A stretch of DNA of 64,000 nt, taken from Ahaetulla prasina (lineage: Eukaryota > Chordata > Lepidosauria > Squamata > Colubridae). The DNA is taken from assembly GCF_028640845.1 (NCBI RefSeq), contig NC_080546.1:53145409-53209408 (forward strand), given 5' to 3'. Under the pieces are notes generated by a model. That model did no database searches and was not told where the DNA came from. It was given only the letters and a program-made list of their open reading frames with translations. Below, piece after piece: positions 36,611 through 47,294 of the stretch. The first letter of the stretch is position 1. Each line of letters opens with the position of its first letter. A program made the position numbers and the translations under genes.

Positions 36611-37105
36611 TTATTGAGTGTGGTTTGTCCAGATATTGATCATGAAATTTATGCAAGAGTTTTCAGCGCTTGCACATGCACCCGGCACCCATTCAGCTTC
36701 AGATGAGGGAAAATGTTTCCATGAAATTAGGTATTGGAGTTTGCCTCTGTGGAGATGTGAATCTAAGATTTCTTTTACTTCAAAGTGTTGTCCACTTTCA
36801 ACGAGATTGGGAGGACGGGCTTCTGCCAGCAGCTGTAATGGTGAGGTTTTCACTGGCTTCCGAAGACTATGGTGGAAGACAGGATGTATTTTCTTCAGTT
36901 TTTTTGGTAATTTTAGTTTGTCTGTACTGGGTTGACAATTCTCACAATAGGGAAAGGACCTATAAATTTCATTCTTGGTTTTTTGAAGGTTATCTAAATT
37001 GCATGTACTTAGTGGATAGGTACACTCCCTCCCTGATTTCTTATTTTTTCTATGGAACCTCTTTTTATCAGCATATTTGTTATATGTCTCCCTGGCTGAA
37101 TCCAA
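36611..37105 (-). pseudogene. Gypsy integrase C-terminus with chromodomain
   Basis: A 164-codon frame. Near residues 75-85, KKIHPVFHHSLRKP is the usual integrase C-terminal motif. The block FEVKEILDSHLHRGKLQYLI, then SWKHFPSSEAEWVP, is a chromodomain with the aromatic and W positions kept. Chromodomains in chromoviruses steer integration by binding histone tails. The first residues (DSARETYNKYADKKR) also fit the upstream integrase tail. Confidence 0.8.
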
Positions 37106-37189
37106 TGCTTTGCATACTAAGGGCCATGTAATTTGCAGTTGTTTTAGCCATTTGGCTAGTGAGAGGCATGGAGGAAATTCCTGTGGGAA

Positions 37190-37652
37190 TTACAGCATGG
37201 CAGCAATTTCTCGGCTGGTAGCAACCCGGAAACCAGTGCTGCTATGTACTGAATTGTTGTAGACTACCTCTGCGAATGAAGCCGGTCTGCCCAATGGTCT
37301 TGTTGATAATTTATAACACCTGAGGTATTGTTCCAATACACTGTTAGTATGTTCACAGGTGCCATTAGTCTTTGTTGGCTTTGAGGGTGGTGTGAGGAGC
37401 TGAAGCCCAGGGTGGTCCCTAGTAATTTTAGGAATTCTTGCCAGAATTGGGAAGTGACTTGCACCCATCAGAGATAATCCTCTTGGGAGTGCCAAGTAGA
37501 TGATAGTTGTGTTGATCAAACAGTTTTGTAAGGGTTTGTGTGGATGGGATCTTGGAGTATGCTATGAAATGTACCTGTTTTGAAAATAGGTTGGTGGTAA
37601 CCCAAATAACGGTATTTCCTGAGCTCTCTGATAATTCCACAATAAAGTCCAT
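37190..37652 (-). pseudogene. Gypsy integrase core, frameshifted
   Basis: Three overlapping frames carry successive pieces: MDFIVELSESSGNTVIWVTT with LFSKQVHFIAYSKIPS (37652-37428, first catalytic Asp in MDF), TSQFWQEFLKLLGTTLGFSS (37464-37264), and then GTCEHTNSVLEQYLRC and VYNNSVHSSTGF (37519-37190). The integrase order is intact but spread over frames. Integrase would insert the cDNA copy; this one cannot be made. Confidence 0.8.
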
Positions 37653-38261
37653 GGAGACCTCTTTCTAGGGCACTGCAGGGTTAGCGAATGGTTGCAATAA
37701 CCCCTATGGTTTACTGGCATGTTATTTTGCTGATGCACAAAGACTAGACACGTATCCCTCTATACCAAAATTGACATCTAATGAGTTGCAGGGTTTTCAC
37801 AAAACCACAATGCCATATGTGGATTAGAATCATGGCTTCTTTGTAAAATTATGAGCCTTTGGCTGATGGGCACACAGTTTACTGTCGACCCATGCGAGAC
37901 CATTGCATAGGGAGACCTCCTTCTTATGATTTGTAAACCACTCATCCTTGGCTAGGGCTGTTTCATTGCCTGGGTTAGGTCATTAGCCAAGTCAGGTTTT
38001 GCCTTACTGGTTGTGACTGGTGCTGCTATCTGGCTAGAGGGGATGATGGAGCTCACTATCTCCTCTTTGGTGCTGTTATATCAGGGCAATCTAGACAGGG
38101 CATCTGTTAGGAAGTTCTTTCCCCCAGGAAAGTACTTCAGTGTGAAGTTGAATTTGGATGACAATTTTTCGGAAGGAGAGTATTTCAGTGCCTGTTGGTT
38201 CTTATGGTCAGTTCACATCTTACCCTCTTCTAGGAAAGGTCTCTATGTTAAGTAATGCCCA

Positions 38262-38470
38262 TCTCACTGCATAAGCCATTGCCCAGCTCAGCACCACCCC
38301 ACATGCATGCACACCTCCCACTGGCCAGCTGATTTTTAGGTCTCTGCCGTGCATGCACGGGAGCCTGCGTGCATGTCCGGGGGGGCGGGGGATTGTGTGT
38401 GCATGCGCAGAGGGTGTCACGCATGCACGCACGGGGGGTTGGGGGGGAGCATGGGGGCGAGGGCGGCTAT
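38262..38470. repeat. GC-rich hAT-like repeat fragment
   Basis: It shares GCCATTGC.CAGCTCAGC, then CCAGCTGATTTTTAGGTCTC and TGCCGTGCATGCAC, with the copy at 57345-57630. ATGCATGCAC words are frequent. No clear termini. Confidence 0.55.
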
Positions 38471-38879
38471 GAAATCCAGGATTCCCTCACAACCCAAACA
38501 GTGCTACAGAATTGAAGCAGAGCCCCATGAGTGGAGTGAAGGGGAGATCTCATCCCAAAATGTCTGGATCAATAGAATCCAAACTGATTGCCAATCCTGA
38601 CTATGTTATCTAAAGCCTAGATTGTCCACATGGAATGTCTTGTGCTGGCATAAAATGGAAATATCACTTCCACATAAAATATTTTGAATTGTCTTATTTG
38701 TGTAAAATGAGATAAATGTGATTAGCGGACATGCATGGTGAATGGAACATCTTCCCTCTAGAAAAAGAGGGAACAGTATATGGACAGGCTCTTAATTGAG
38801 CATGCTTTCCTCATATCAATTTTATGTCATCCAGTATATACCAAAACCTTCTTACTTCACTTGTCTTAACACGCACGCG

Positions 38880-39018
38880 CGTGTGTGTAGTTCTTGGCGG
38901 TCTTTTCCCATGTAAGGTTGAGAGTATCTTGGCGACGTTTCGATGAGGTCTCACTCATCATCTTCAGGCTGGTGCTTTCAGCTTCGTGCTTGTGCAAGCA
39001 AAGCGTGGTCAGAGCTGC
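38880..39018 (-). repeat. Penelope terminal repeat (pLTR), inverted copy
   Basis: On the minus strand it contains CACGAAGCTGAAAGCACCAG, then CCTGAAGATGATGAGTGAGA and CCTCATCGAAACGTCGCC. The same segment occurs on the plus strand at 39804-40000 and on the minus strand at 40703-40816. It abuts the plus-strand Penelope body at about 39021, giving an inverted-repeat arrangement. Confidence 0.75.
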
Positions 39019-39020
39019 TG

Positions 39021-39801
39021 GATCCATCTAGAAAACCAAGGTCTATTAAATAACATGCAAAATCTGCCCAGCCACAAACATTGGACAAACTAATAGGAGA
39101 ATAAATGCATGCATTACGGAACACAAGAATACAGTCAGAAAAAAAGAAAAAACCTCCTCCCTTTTCCAGCACTTTAAAACCACAGGAATGAAATTGATTT
39201 TGAAGGAACCAAATTAATCTCCAAAACTGAACACTATAACAAGAGAATAATTATGGAAGCCATCAAAATAGAGAAACACCCCCACAACATGAACAAATAG
39301 GATGACACCTCCCGCCTACCAGACATCTGGAAACTAGCTTTAGTCAACAAACGAGTCCCAGCCACGAAAATTGACACTGTACCCAGGATAACACACAACG
39401 CCACCACCAATCATCCTCACCAGATTCAAACCCAAACCCATTCCACAGACGAAACACAACCACCATCCAGAAGCCAGACCATGCTGGCACCACTGGCTGC
39501 TGTGCCCCCCTCCGAACCCCACACAAAGCAAGCTGACACACGCCAGGAACACATGACAAGACCTTGGACTCGGAGCCAAACCAAAACCCGGGATGCTGCA
39601 TCACAGCCGTCTGCTCAAGACATCACATCACAGAACTCCAGAGGCCACAACACCAAAGCTCAGGAACAAAAGACTAGGACAACACCCACACAGGATGCTA
39701 CGAAACAGCCGACCAATCTGCAAACACCCACTCCATCTACCAATCAAGATGCAACCACAGCCAACCAACCCACTCACAGCAACACTCCCCATCTCCCCTA
39801 A
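39021..39801 (+). pseudogene. Penelope-like ORF C-terminus: GIY-YIG remnant and T/Q-rich tail
   Basis: The region near 39021-39300 is a degraded GIY-YIG endonuclease segment (IHLENQG, then Q/TNRRINA-like, later KIEKHPHNMNK). After a TAG at 39298-39300 the frame stays open to 39801 (DDTSRLPDIWKLALVNK, then a T-, Q- and P-rich tail). That open piece is the 3' part of the same ORF, not a new gene. The GIY-YIG domain nicks target DNA for Penelope retrotransposition. It is inactive because of early frame breaks. Confidence 0.65.
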
Positions 39802-39803
39802 CA

Positions 39804-40055
39804 GTATTTATAGAGAGACGGCAGCTCTGACCACGCTTTGCTCGCACAAGCACGAAGCCGAAAGCACCAGCCTGAAGATGATGAGTGAGACCTCGTCGAA
39901 ACGTCACCAAGATACTCTCAACCTTACACTGGAAAAGTCTCGAATATGCCAAGACCTACATACTTATACCCATGAAAACCTACAAAAACATATATATATA
40001 CACACACACACATATATATACATACATACATACATACATACATACATACATACGT
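39804..40055 (+). repeat. Penelope pLTR, direct copy, with TA/CA/TACA microsatellite end
   Basis: It has AGCACCAGCCTGAAGATGAT and then GAGTGAGACCTCGTCGAAAC. It ends near 40000 and is followed by (TA)n, (CA)n and (TACA)n arrays to 40053. See the finding on the ribozyme-like core. Confidence 0.75.
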
Positions 40056-40056
40056 A

Positions 40057-40650
40057 TTTCTTTAAAATCAGAATCTTTTTTGCATCATTATCATCAGCAG
40101 CATAATCATTTTTGCATTCAATAGTAGACTCACCAGAATATCCACAATCGATGTACTTAATAAGAGCATCTACCTCTCTATTATGGTACATAAATGTTAT
40201 ACAGAAAGTGACTTCTTGTTCTTGAAAGCTAATCACTATAAAGCTAATCACTAGGTAATCATCTTTAGTAGAACAATTAAGACTTAATCTCTGTGAGCAT
40301 AAAATTAATAATTGTGAAGTCTCAAACAGGTTGGGAAGAAACACCAATAATTTCTAGTTTCTCCATAATCACTTGCTATAAAAAGAAGCAAGTCAATAGA
40401 ACACAGTTTTAATTATGACCTCTTTTTGGGTAAGCTAATGCATTTCTATTTATGATTGTGAGTTACCTTAAAGGTTCTGGAATAAAAAACTGAGATATAC
40501 ATATTTTTATAGATAAAATGGAAATATTTAACTTTGTTTTTTGACAATGGGCAATATATAAGAAAAAAATGCAATGAACTATTGCTTGCAATTAGTCTCT
40601 ATATTAAACTGTATTTGTATTAAAGTTGTACTCCTCCCTTACTCATTCAA
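40057..40650. other. Non-coding spacer, nothing recognised
   Basis: AT-rich sequence between two Penelope copies. A minus-strand frame (39964-40347) is a chance frame partly over the microsatellite. Confidence 0.4.
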
Positions 40651-40654
40651 TTAT

Positions 40655-40702
40655 GTGTGTGTGTGTGTGTGTGTGTGCGCGCACACACACACACACACAC
40701 GT
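40655..40702. repeat. (GT)n-CGCG-(AC)n palindrome
   Basis: The stretch 40659-40700 is a perfect 42-bp palindrome of alternating purine and pyrimidine, centred on the CG at 40679-40680. It abuts the end of the minus-strand Penelope copy. Confidence 0.95.
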
Positions 40703-41825
40703 TTTCGTAGGTTTTCACAGGTATAGGTATGTAGGTCTTGGCATATTCGGGTCTTTTCCCGTGTAAGGTTGAGAGTATCTTGGCGACATTTCGATGAGGT
40801 CTCAGTCATCATCTTCACTCACTCTTATTAGTTTGTCCAATGTATATAGCTGGGCAGACTTTGCATGGTATTTCATAGACTCCTTGGTTTTCTAGATGGA
40901 TCTTGTCTTTGGGGTTTCTTAAGATGTTGGCTATTTTTTGGTCTGTGCAGAAGGCTGTCTTGATGTTGTGTTTGTGAAGAATTTTGCTGATTTTATCTGT
41001 GGTGCCTTTGATGTATGGGAAGAGGGCAATGCCGTTGTCTTGTTCTGTGTCTTGGTTCTTGGGCAGTGTCTCCCTTTGGATTAGATTGGTAATTGTGTTT
41101 CTTTGGAATCCGTTGGAGATTAATACGTTTGTGAGAGTATGTAATTCAGTTTTCAGGTGGTCTTTGTCAGTTTGGTTCTGGCTACGGAGTTGATCTGTGC
41201 AGGGTGGTGATGTGATTGTGCGTTTAAGTAGCGGTTGGTGTGTGTGTTTTTCCGGTAGATGCTGTGTCCTAGGGGGCCGTTGATTTTTTTGTAGATTAGG
41301 ACGTCCAGAAAGGGAAGTTGGCTGTTAGCTTCTATTTCCATAGTGAATTGTATTTTGGGGTGTAGGCTGTTGAGATGTGTGAGGAAGTTGTCCAGTTTCT
41401 CCTTGCCATGTGGCCAAATTACGAAAGTGTCATCTACGTATTTAAGCCAGAGTTTGGGTTTGAGTTCAAATTCATCTAAAGCGTTGGTTTCAAAATATTC
41501 CATGTATAGGTTTGCGATGACGGGTGAGAGGGGTGATCCCATGAGTGCTCCTTCTATCTGTTTGTATCTTTGTCCATTATGGATGAAGTATGTGTTGGTT
41601 AGGCAGTGGTTGGTTAGATCTAGGATGTGTTTGGGGGGGTTGTATTTGTTTTGGATAGCTGTCAAGGCTTCTTTAAATGGCACTTTGATGAAGAGGGATA
41701 TGACATCGAAGCTCACGAGTAGGTCGCTGGGTGGTAGGTTTTGTTTCTTTATTGCTTCTATGAAGTGGAATGAGTTTTGTACGTGTGAGGTGATGGATTC
41801 TGTGTAGGGCTGAAGTTGTTTATAT

Positions 41826-41830
<5 letters not shown>
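40703..41830 (-). mobile_element. Penelope-like element, rearranged
   Basis: Minus strand: reverse transcriptase (41830-41153), connector (about 41150-40900: GIALFPYIKGTTDKISKIL-like), the first part of the GIY-YIG domain (about 40900-40817: KIHLENQGVYEIPC, IYIGQTNK), then an abrupt junction at about 40817 to the pLTR (40816-40703). The rest of the endonuclease is missing, so an internal deletion joined the ORF to the terminal repeat. The 5' side ends in long (TA)n and (GA)n arrays. Confidence 0.8.
41153..41830 (-). pseudogene. Penelope-like reverse transcriptase
   Basis: Open frame with the RT blocks of Penelope elements: LLVSFDVISLFIKVP (motif A; the usual residue before VP is N), QIEGALMGSPLSPVIANLYM, the catalytic KYVDDTFVIW, LPFLDVLIYK and HSIYRKNTHTNRYLNAQSHH. 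Both Asp of YVDD are present. The frame upstream of about 41830 is translation of the microsatellite and is not real. The 3' end is broken at 41153 by a stop; the ORF continues out of frame. N-terminal RT parts are missing. Confidence 0.85.
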
Positions 41831-41940
<110 letters not shown>

Positions 41941-41944
41941 GCCT

Positions 41945-43035
41945 AGATTGGAAGAATATGCACATGGTTTTAAAAGGAGGAAGACACATCAATAACCTGT
42001 CCTACGCTAATGACACTACCCTGGTAGCTGAAAATCAAAGTAATCCAGAAGCTCTACTAATGAAAGCCAAGGGACACATTAAAAATATGGAACTGAGATT
42101 ACATAGAAAGAAGAGGAAACTACAAAGAATGGGTCCAGCAATCCAGCCTCAGAAGTGACACTGAAGGTATCATAGAAAGTCATGTAGATGGTGAAACTAT
42201 TCAGAAAAATTGCAAAGACACAATGTGTAGAAGCAGGCCTTGAGCCTTAGAAACAAGAAGTATTAGAAAAATACTTAGACTGACTCCATCTGACTCCCTG
42301 TGGGAGGAAATGGGGAAAGAAAATGTAATCAGACTTGCAAGGTTCTATTACTATAGTATAACTCAATGAAGTATAGTTATAGTATACTTATGGAGTCTGT
42401 TTCCTCATCTGGGCAACCTCAAACTGCTGATAATATTGAACTGCTGGACAGCTTCTGCTTTTTAGAATCTGCCATCTTCAGTAAAAGAACCCACAATCAA
42501 GAAATAAGCTGCAGAATAATAGTAGCGTAGCAACGGACACTTCATTAAAAGAAATTCAAATGCTGAGGCTTGTCTATATCTTTAAAGATCAGAATCACAC
42601 AGGAAATTGTTTCCCCCGCCCTGTGGCACATTATAGAAGTAGAATTTGGACTTTGAAGAAGCAAGATAGAAAGAATATTGATGCTTTTGAACTTTTGGCG
42701 TTGGAGAAAACTCCTGAGGATATTATGAATAGCCAAGAACAGCAACAATCTACCGTAGATCACAGAACGAATCAATCCAGAGTTCTCACCTGAGGTGCAA
42801 ATGTTTATAATATTTTTCACGCATTATGAAAAGACCTCTTAAAAAATCTATAATGCTAGAAAAAGTAGAAGAAATATGACCAGCAGCAAGGCAAATAGAC
42901 TTGCTTACATGGCAAGGGGTATTGCTGTTGGAAGACTTGAAAGGTCCAGGTTGGTAGCAGATAATTCTGGAGAAGGCCTACCTGTGTGGTTGCTAAGGGA
43001 TGAAACTGACTTGATGGCACATTATAACTAAATAG
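41945..43035 (+). repeat. Degraded BovB/RTE-type LINE
   Basis: At 41958-42158 the frame reads GGRHINNLSYANDTTLVAEN, an RT active-site region in which YADD has become YAND. Near 42650-42760 the words DRKNIDAFEL and a WRRLLRIPW-like run, out of frame, follow. At about 42990-43035, GGTTGCTAAGGGATGAAACT, then GACTTGATGGCACATTATAA, matches the 3' end of squamate BovB. Many stops; long inactive. Confidence 0.65.
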
Positions 43036-43380
43036 ATTAGATCATTATTCTCTTCACATAAAGCAACTTTCTTTGCAAATGGCTGCCGCTCAAACTTTTT
43101 ACACTTATAGAAATCACCACTGCACAGATATGAAGTATTTCTTTTCCTTTCAAGTATCTTTTATTTCTAGAGCAAAGAATAAATCAAACAATGAAAGAGC
43201 TTTTTAAAAAAAAAAGAAAGAAAAGGGCAAAGAAATTATCTGAGATTTATGTTGCCTTCACCTATACTTCAAAACACAGCCTTAGTGTAAAGGTGGCTTT
43301 AAAGAGGCATGTTTTAGTAACGTTGTCTCAGTCCCAGTTAGAGATTAACATCCTCCTTTTCTAACTCTGTAAAGGTTATG
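43036..43380. other. Non-coding DNA, nothing recognised
   Basis: No supported feature. Confidence 0.4.
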
Positions 43381-43382
43381 GC

Positions 43383-43620
43383 AGGGGTTCTTAAACATTG
43401 TGATGCTGTGACCCCTTAAAATGATAAATGGATTTGTGTGATTTTTTTTTATAAAGAATGAGCTTCTCTTTGATAGTAGTGAGTGGGCAAGCTTCCAATT
43501 TATCATGGAGTGAGGCCTTCATCCCATTTTTAATCTCCTTGACACAGGCAAAATGAGATTGCTGCCAGAATGTGGTTGCTCTGCCACCTCATCCAGGCAG
43601 CATGGGGCAGAGTTCTCACA
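43383..43620. repeat. Possible hAT-type repeat, one end
   Basis: It begins CAGGGGTTCTTAAACATTGT, a start typical of hAT-like non-autonomous elements. The opposite end was not found. Weak. Confidence 0.3.
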
Positions 43621-44635
43621 AGGCTACAAGGGTGCTACATGGAGTTTTTGGATGTCATGTTCCAAAGAATGCAACCCAGATTGTACATTCCCTGACTTAT
43701 AAAAGTGTGTACCTTCAGGGAGGAAGGAAAACTTCTAGAATGATAACAATGAATGCCTACAGCCATTTTGAGAAGTACCTATTACATATTTCCTTATCTA
43801 GCATTGTGGCTCAATTGATAATAGATTTACATATCATTTGAAGGTGAAGCACAGAGATAGCTTGCATTTATGATTGTTTAGCAAAAATTCATCTCTACAG
43901 GTATTGCCTTAACAATTCTTAAGATGCGCTTCTTAAAACACAACGTTTCTCAGGCAATCAGCTCACACATTCTACTTCAAGTAATCATATTTAATAAAGT
44001 TATTATCAGCACTCTGGGTATATCAGATGTAAACAAAACTAGATCAGCTAAATCTACTTTATTGTAAGGCTGCATTAACAGAATCCTGCAACTCTGAAGG
44101 TACAAACTTCCTGCTCTCACTTTAAACATCGGATGAATTAGGATAGGTCCTTCCTAAGTTTCTTTCTCAATCATCAAGAAGCTCTTTTCTTGTCTGATTG
44201 TTTCCTAGACAACATCTCTTTTTCTTGCCGCCCCAAGTCATCAACACGTTCCATTGAGTGTATTCACTCAATGTCTTCTGCAAATTTGTAATTATGGCAG
44301 TACATGTATATGCTGTACCAAAACCTGCTCATGTATGAAAAATACCATCTTAATACATACCACAACCGCATCATTGCAGATTAATTACTACTTGCATTAA
44401 ATAAATATACAATACATAGCATTACACAGTGGGTTATGCCAAATTGATTTAAAACAAATAACTGAATGACTCATTTTAGACAGTAATAGGTGGCAAAAAG
44501 GAGGCACCCTGTCTTTATTATGTTTCAAATGCCCTGGTTCCTATATTATATGAACCTAACAGCAAATGGACTCACATATAAGAGTAATCTGTTGTAAAAT
44601 CTAGTTTAGCCCCCATCATGGGTTGTTTGCCATTA
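43621..44635. other. Non-coding DNA, nothing recognised
   Basis: A plus-strand frame of 89 codons at 43572-43841 has no domain and is not supported. Confidence 0.4.
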
Positions 44636-44636
44636 T

Positions 44637-45210
44637 TTATTTATTTATTAATTATTATTATTTATTTATTATTTAGATTTTTATACCGCTCTTCTCCCGA
44701 AGGACTCAGGGCGGTGCACAGCCAGATTTAAAACAATACAATATACAGATTAAAACAACAGTTAAAATAACATATTCTATTAGTGGCCGAAAATTTAAAA
44801 CCGTCAAATTTGACCCATAAATAAAATACCCCAATTAAAATTATTAAAATTCAAAAAATTTAAAAAATTAAGCCAGTCCCGCTTGGATAAACAAATGCAT
44901 TTTCAATTCACAGCGAAAGGTCCGAAGGTCAGGTAATTAACGCAAACCAGGGGGAAGTTCGTTCCAGAGGGTAGGTGCTCCAACAGAGAAGGCCCTTCCC
45001 CTGGGGGCCGCCCGCCGACATTGCTTGGCGGACGGCACCCTGAGAAGACCCTCTCTGTGTGAGCGTATGGGTCGGTGGGAGGCATAAGGTAACAGCAGGC
45101 GGTCCCGTAAGTACCCGGGCCCTAAGCCATGGAGCGCTTTAAAGGTGGTAACCAACACTTTGAAGCGCACCCGAAAGTCCACAGGTAGCCAGTGCAGACT
45201 GCGCATTAGG
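44637..45210 (-). repeat. L2 LINE 3' fragment
   Basis: The minus strand encodes HWLPVDFRVRFKVLVTTFKA, then LHGLGPGYLRDRLL, SHRPIRSHREGLLRVPSAKQ and APTLWNELPPGLR. It is followed by a 3' UTR and the GCCCTGAGTCCTTCGGGAGA end at about 44710-44690 and a (TTTA)n tail. It is 5'-truncated at about 45210, where non-LINE sequence begins. Confidence 0.9.
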
Positions 45211-45489
45211 CACAATGGTCACTATCTTAGATGTTGGTGTTTTTATGGGGGCAAAAGCAGCTTCCTTGATGCTCATCTTCAGCTGTTCTCTTGAACAAGA
45301 GTGCTGTGTATACTATTCAGCCAGATCTGTACTACCTAATCTGGCCAGTTGTACTCATAATTTCAATCAGCAGCATTATGTCTCTGCAATCCTAATATTT
45401 TTCTATAATTACCCCGTGCTAATCTTATCTAACTTGTTCGGTTGTTCCAACTATTTATATCTTGATAGACATTAGTTCACCAGGATGGT

Positions 45490-46480
45490 CTTCTTTGGTC
45501 CTTGTAAACTGATACTTGTGTAATCAATGATAATATCTAGCCACCTTGCCTGTCAGCCTCTTTTTTTATTGGCTTCACATTATATGTCCAAAATAGCTGA
45601 GCTTTAGCTTCATTCTTAGCATTTCCAGTGAGTACTCTCTTTCCTTTATCTAGTACAGAATAAAATTGTTCTTGCAGCTAGAGGTATGCTCCACATTTTT
45701 CCAGCTTCCACTTTTTCAAAGGCATATTTTTTCTTCATTCAGCTTTCAAAGCTACATGTTATAATAGAGAAAACCTTGTCTATAAAAATCTTTGTTATAA
45801 TCTCTGCACTTTAATATTGTCTACTTGGCAGTCTTCCTCCCAAGTAACGTTTTTGTTTATTTCACAGCTACAGTTACCATCCTTGTACATTTTTGACTTT
45901 AGAATGATGTCTGCCTTTATTTTTTCTATTGACAAGCAATGCCAGCTTAATGCAAATAGACAAGAAATAAAAGCAGACAGTACCTTTCTAAAGTCAAAAA
46001 TTCCCCCTTCCCAATTTTGAGCTGCACCTTCAACAAGATATTCCTAGTCTTCTTTCCATCCATCCATCCATCAAAGTGGTATTATCCACAGCTGATATTT
46101 CTTATATTTTAATTCAAAATCCTATTTTTTCTAATCTACCATTTCTCACAATATATGGATCTAAATTAAATAATCTGAATTGTTACATATTCTATTTTAA
46201 CTATAATCATATAAACAGGTGAAATAGCCTGCTGCGCCTATATTTTTAAGGACAACCCATACTTTCTTGTGATCTACATAATCAAAAGCATTTGTATTAT
46301 CAATAAATTAAAATAAATATATTTTAGAATTCCCTTACTTTTTCCATTATCCACTGGATGTTAGCAATGTGATCTCAGGTACTGCTATTCGGTCTTTTGT
46401 CATCATTCTGTATGGTAGATAATACAAAATAAGCATTTTTTTTCTTGATTAAATCAAGAGGGTCCCATTACAGCAACTGG
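45490..46480 (-). repeat. Degraded BovB/RTE-type LINE
   Basis: On the minus strand near 46300-46225 the words AFDYVDHKKVWVVLKNIGAA form an RT motif-A region. Near 45850-45540 there are KKYAFEKVEAGKMW-like and RKRVLTGNAKNEAKAQLFW-like words. Both are in the order of a BovB C-terminal half. Stops are frequent. Borders are approximate. Confidence 0.55.
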
Positions 46481-47290
46481 GGATCCATTTTATTTTGCAT
46501 TCTCTTTTTGAAATAGTTAGATCCTGCTTCTGAATGTTGCCACAGATGTGGACATCTCAAGTGTAGCCAAGACTTCTTCCTTCTATTCATAATCAGCATT
46601 TGCTAGAGGTACTATATTTAGGTTGCAAAATCCAGATCACTACATGGGTGTGAAAAGTTTCATATTTTCTACTATCAAATCATCATCCAGATTTCTGAAG
46701 CCCAGCTACGGTACTCATAGCATTTGCTGGCATTTCTCTTCTAGCATTTGCCCTCTCAATTTGAGTTGCAAAGCTGATCTGTTCAAATCAGAAATGATAT
46801 CAGAATAAAGCAGGAGACCCATTCTTTTTACAACTCATTGATTTGTGCAGAAACATTAGAAAGAAGATAACTTCAAGTGTAGTATTGGCACACTGAATAG
46901 TGAAAGCACTATAACACATTTCAGCACCAAAGATGCAACAGAAGCCAGAGAGGATGAAGTCAAAAAACCAGATCACCAACTTTAAAACTGCAGTATTTCC
47001 CTGATGCAGAAATGGTGGATAGCACTGTAAATCAATAGTGGAGAAAAAAAGTCTTTCTCATTTCCCAAATATTTAGTTATAGTATCTACTCTGTAAAAAA
47101 TTATACCACTAGATGATACCCAAAAACTTTATCTTTGTGGCTCAAATATGGTAGCCCTACTATGCCTAAGTCTTCACTCTCAGTTTCTAAACAATAGGGT
47201 CAACCATTTCCGCCCCCTTTTTAAGCAACAAGAGCCCAATTCTGTCACCATGTGATAAAGTGATTCTTTTTTTCTAATACTTGCAATAAA
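46481..47290. other. Non-coding DNA, nothing recognised
   Basis: It may contain more of the decayed BovB copy. No clear motif. Confidence 0.4.
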
Positions 47291-47294
47291 ATCC

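Larger units (their letters stand above)
36611..38255 (-). mobile_element. Ty3/gypsy (chromovirus-like) pol remnant
   Basis: Minus strand, 5' to 3': end of the RNase H region (about 38255-38080: WTDHKNQQAL, SSKFNFTLKYFPGGKNFLTD, ALSRL), a degraded zinc-binding region (about 37800-37670), an integrase core (37652-37190) and a C-terminal chromodomain (37105-36611). No reverse transcriptase, gag or LTRs were found. Its 5' edge abuts a GC-rich hAT-like repeat. Multiple stops and frame changes make it inactive. Confidence 0.8.

Noticed and set aside
41343..41807. 154-codon plus-strand frame
   Set aside because: Antisense of the Penelope reverse transcriptase.
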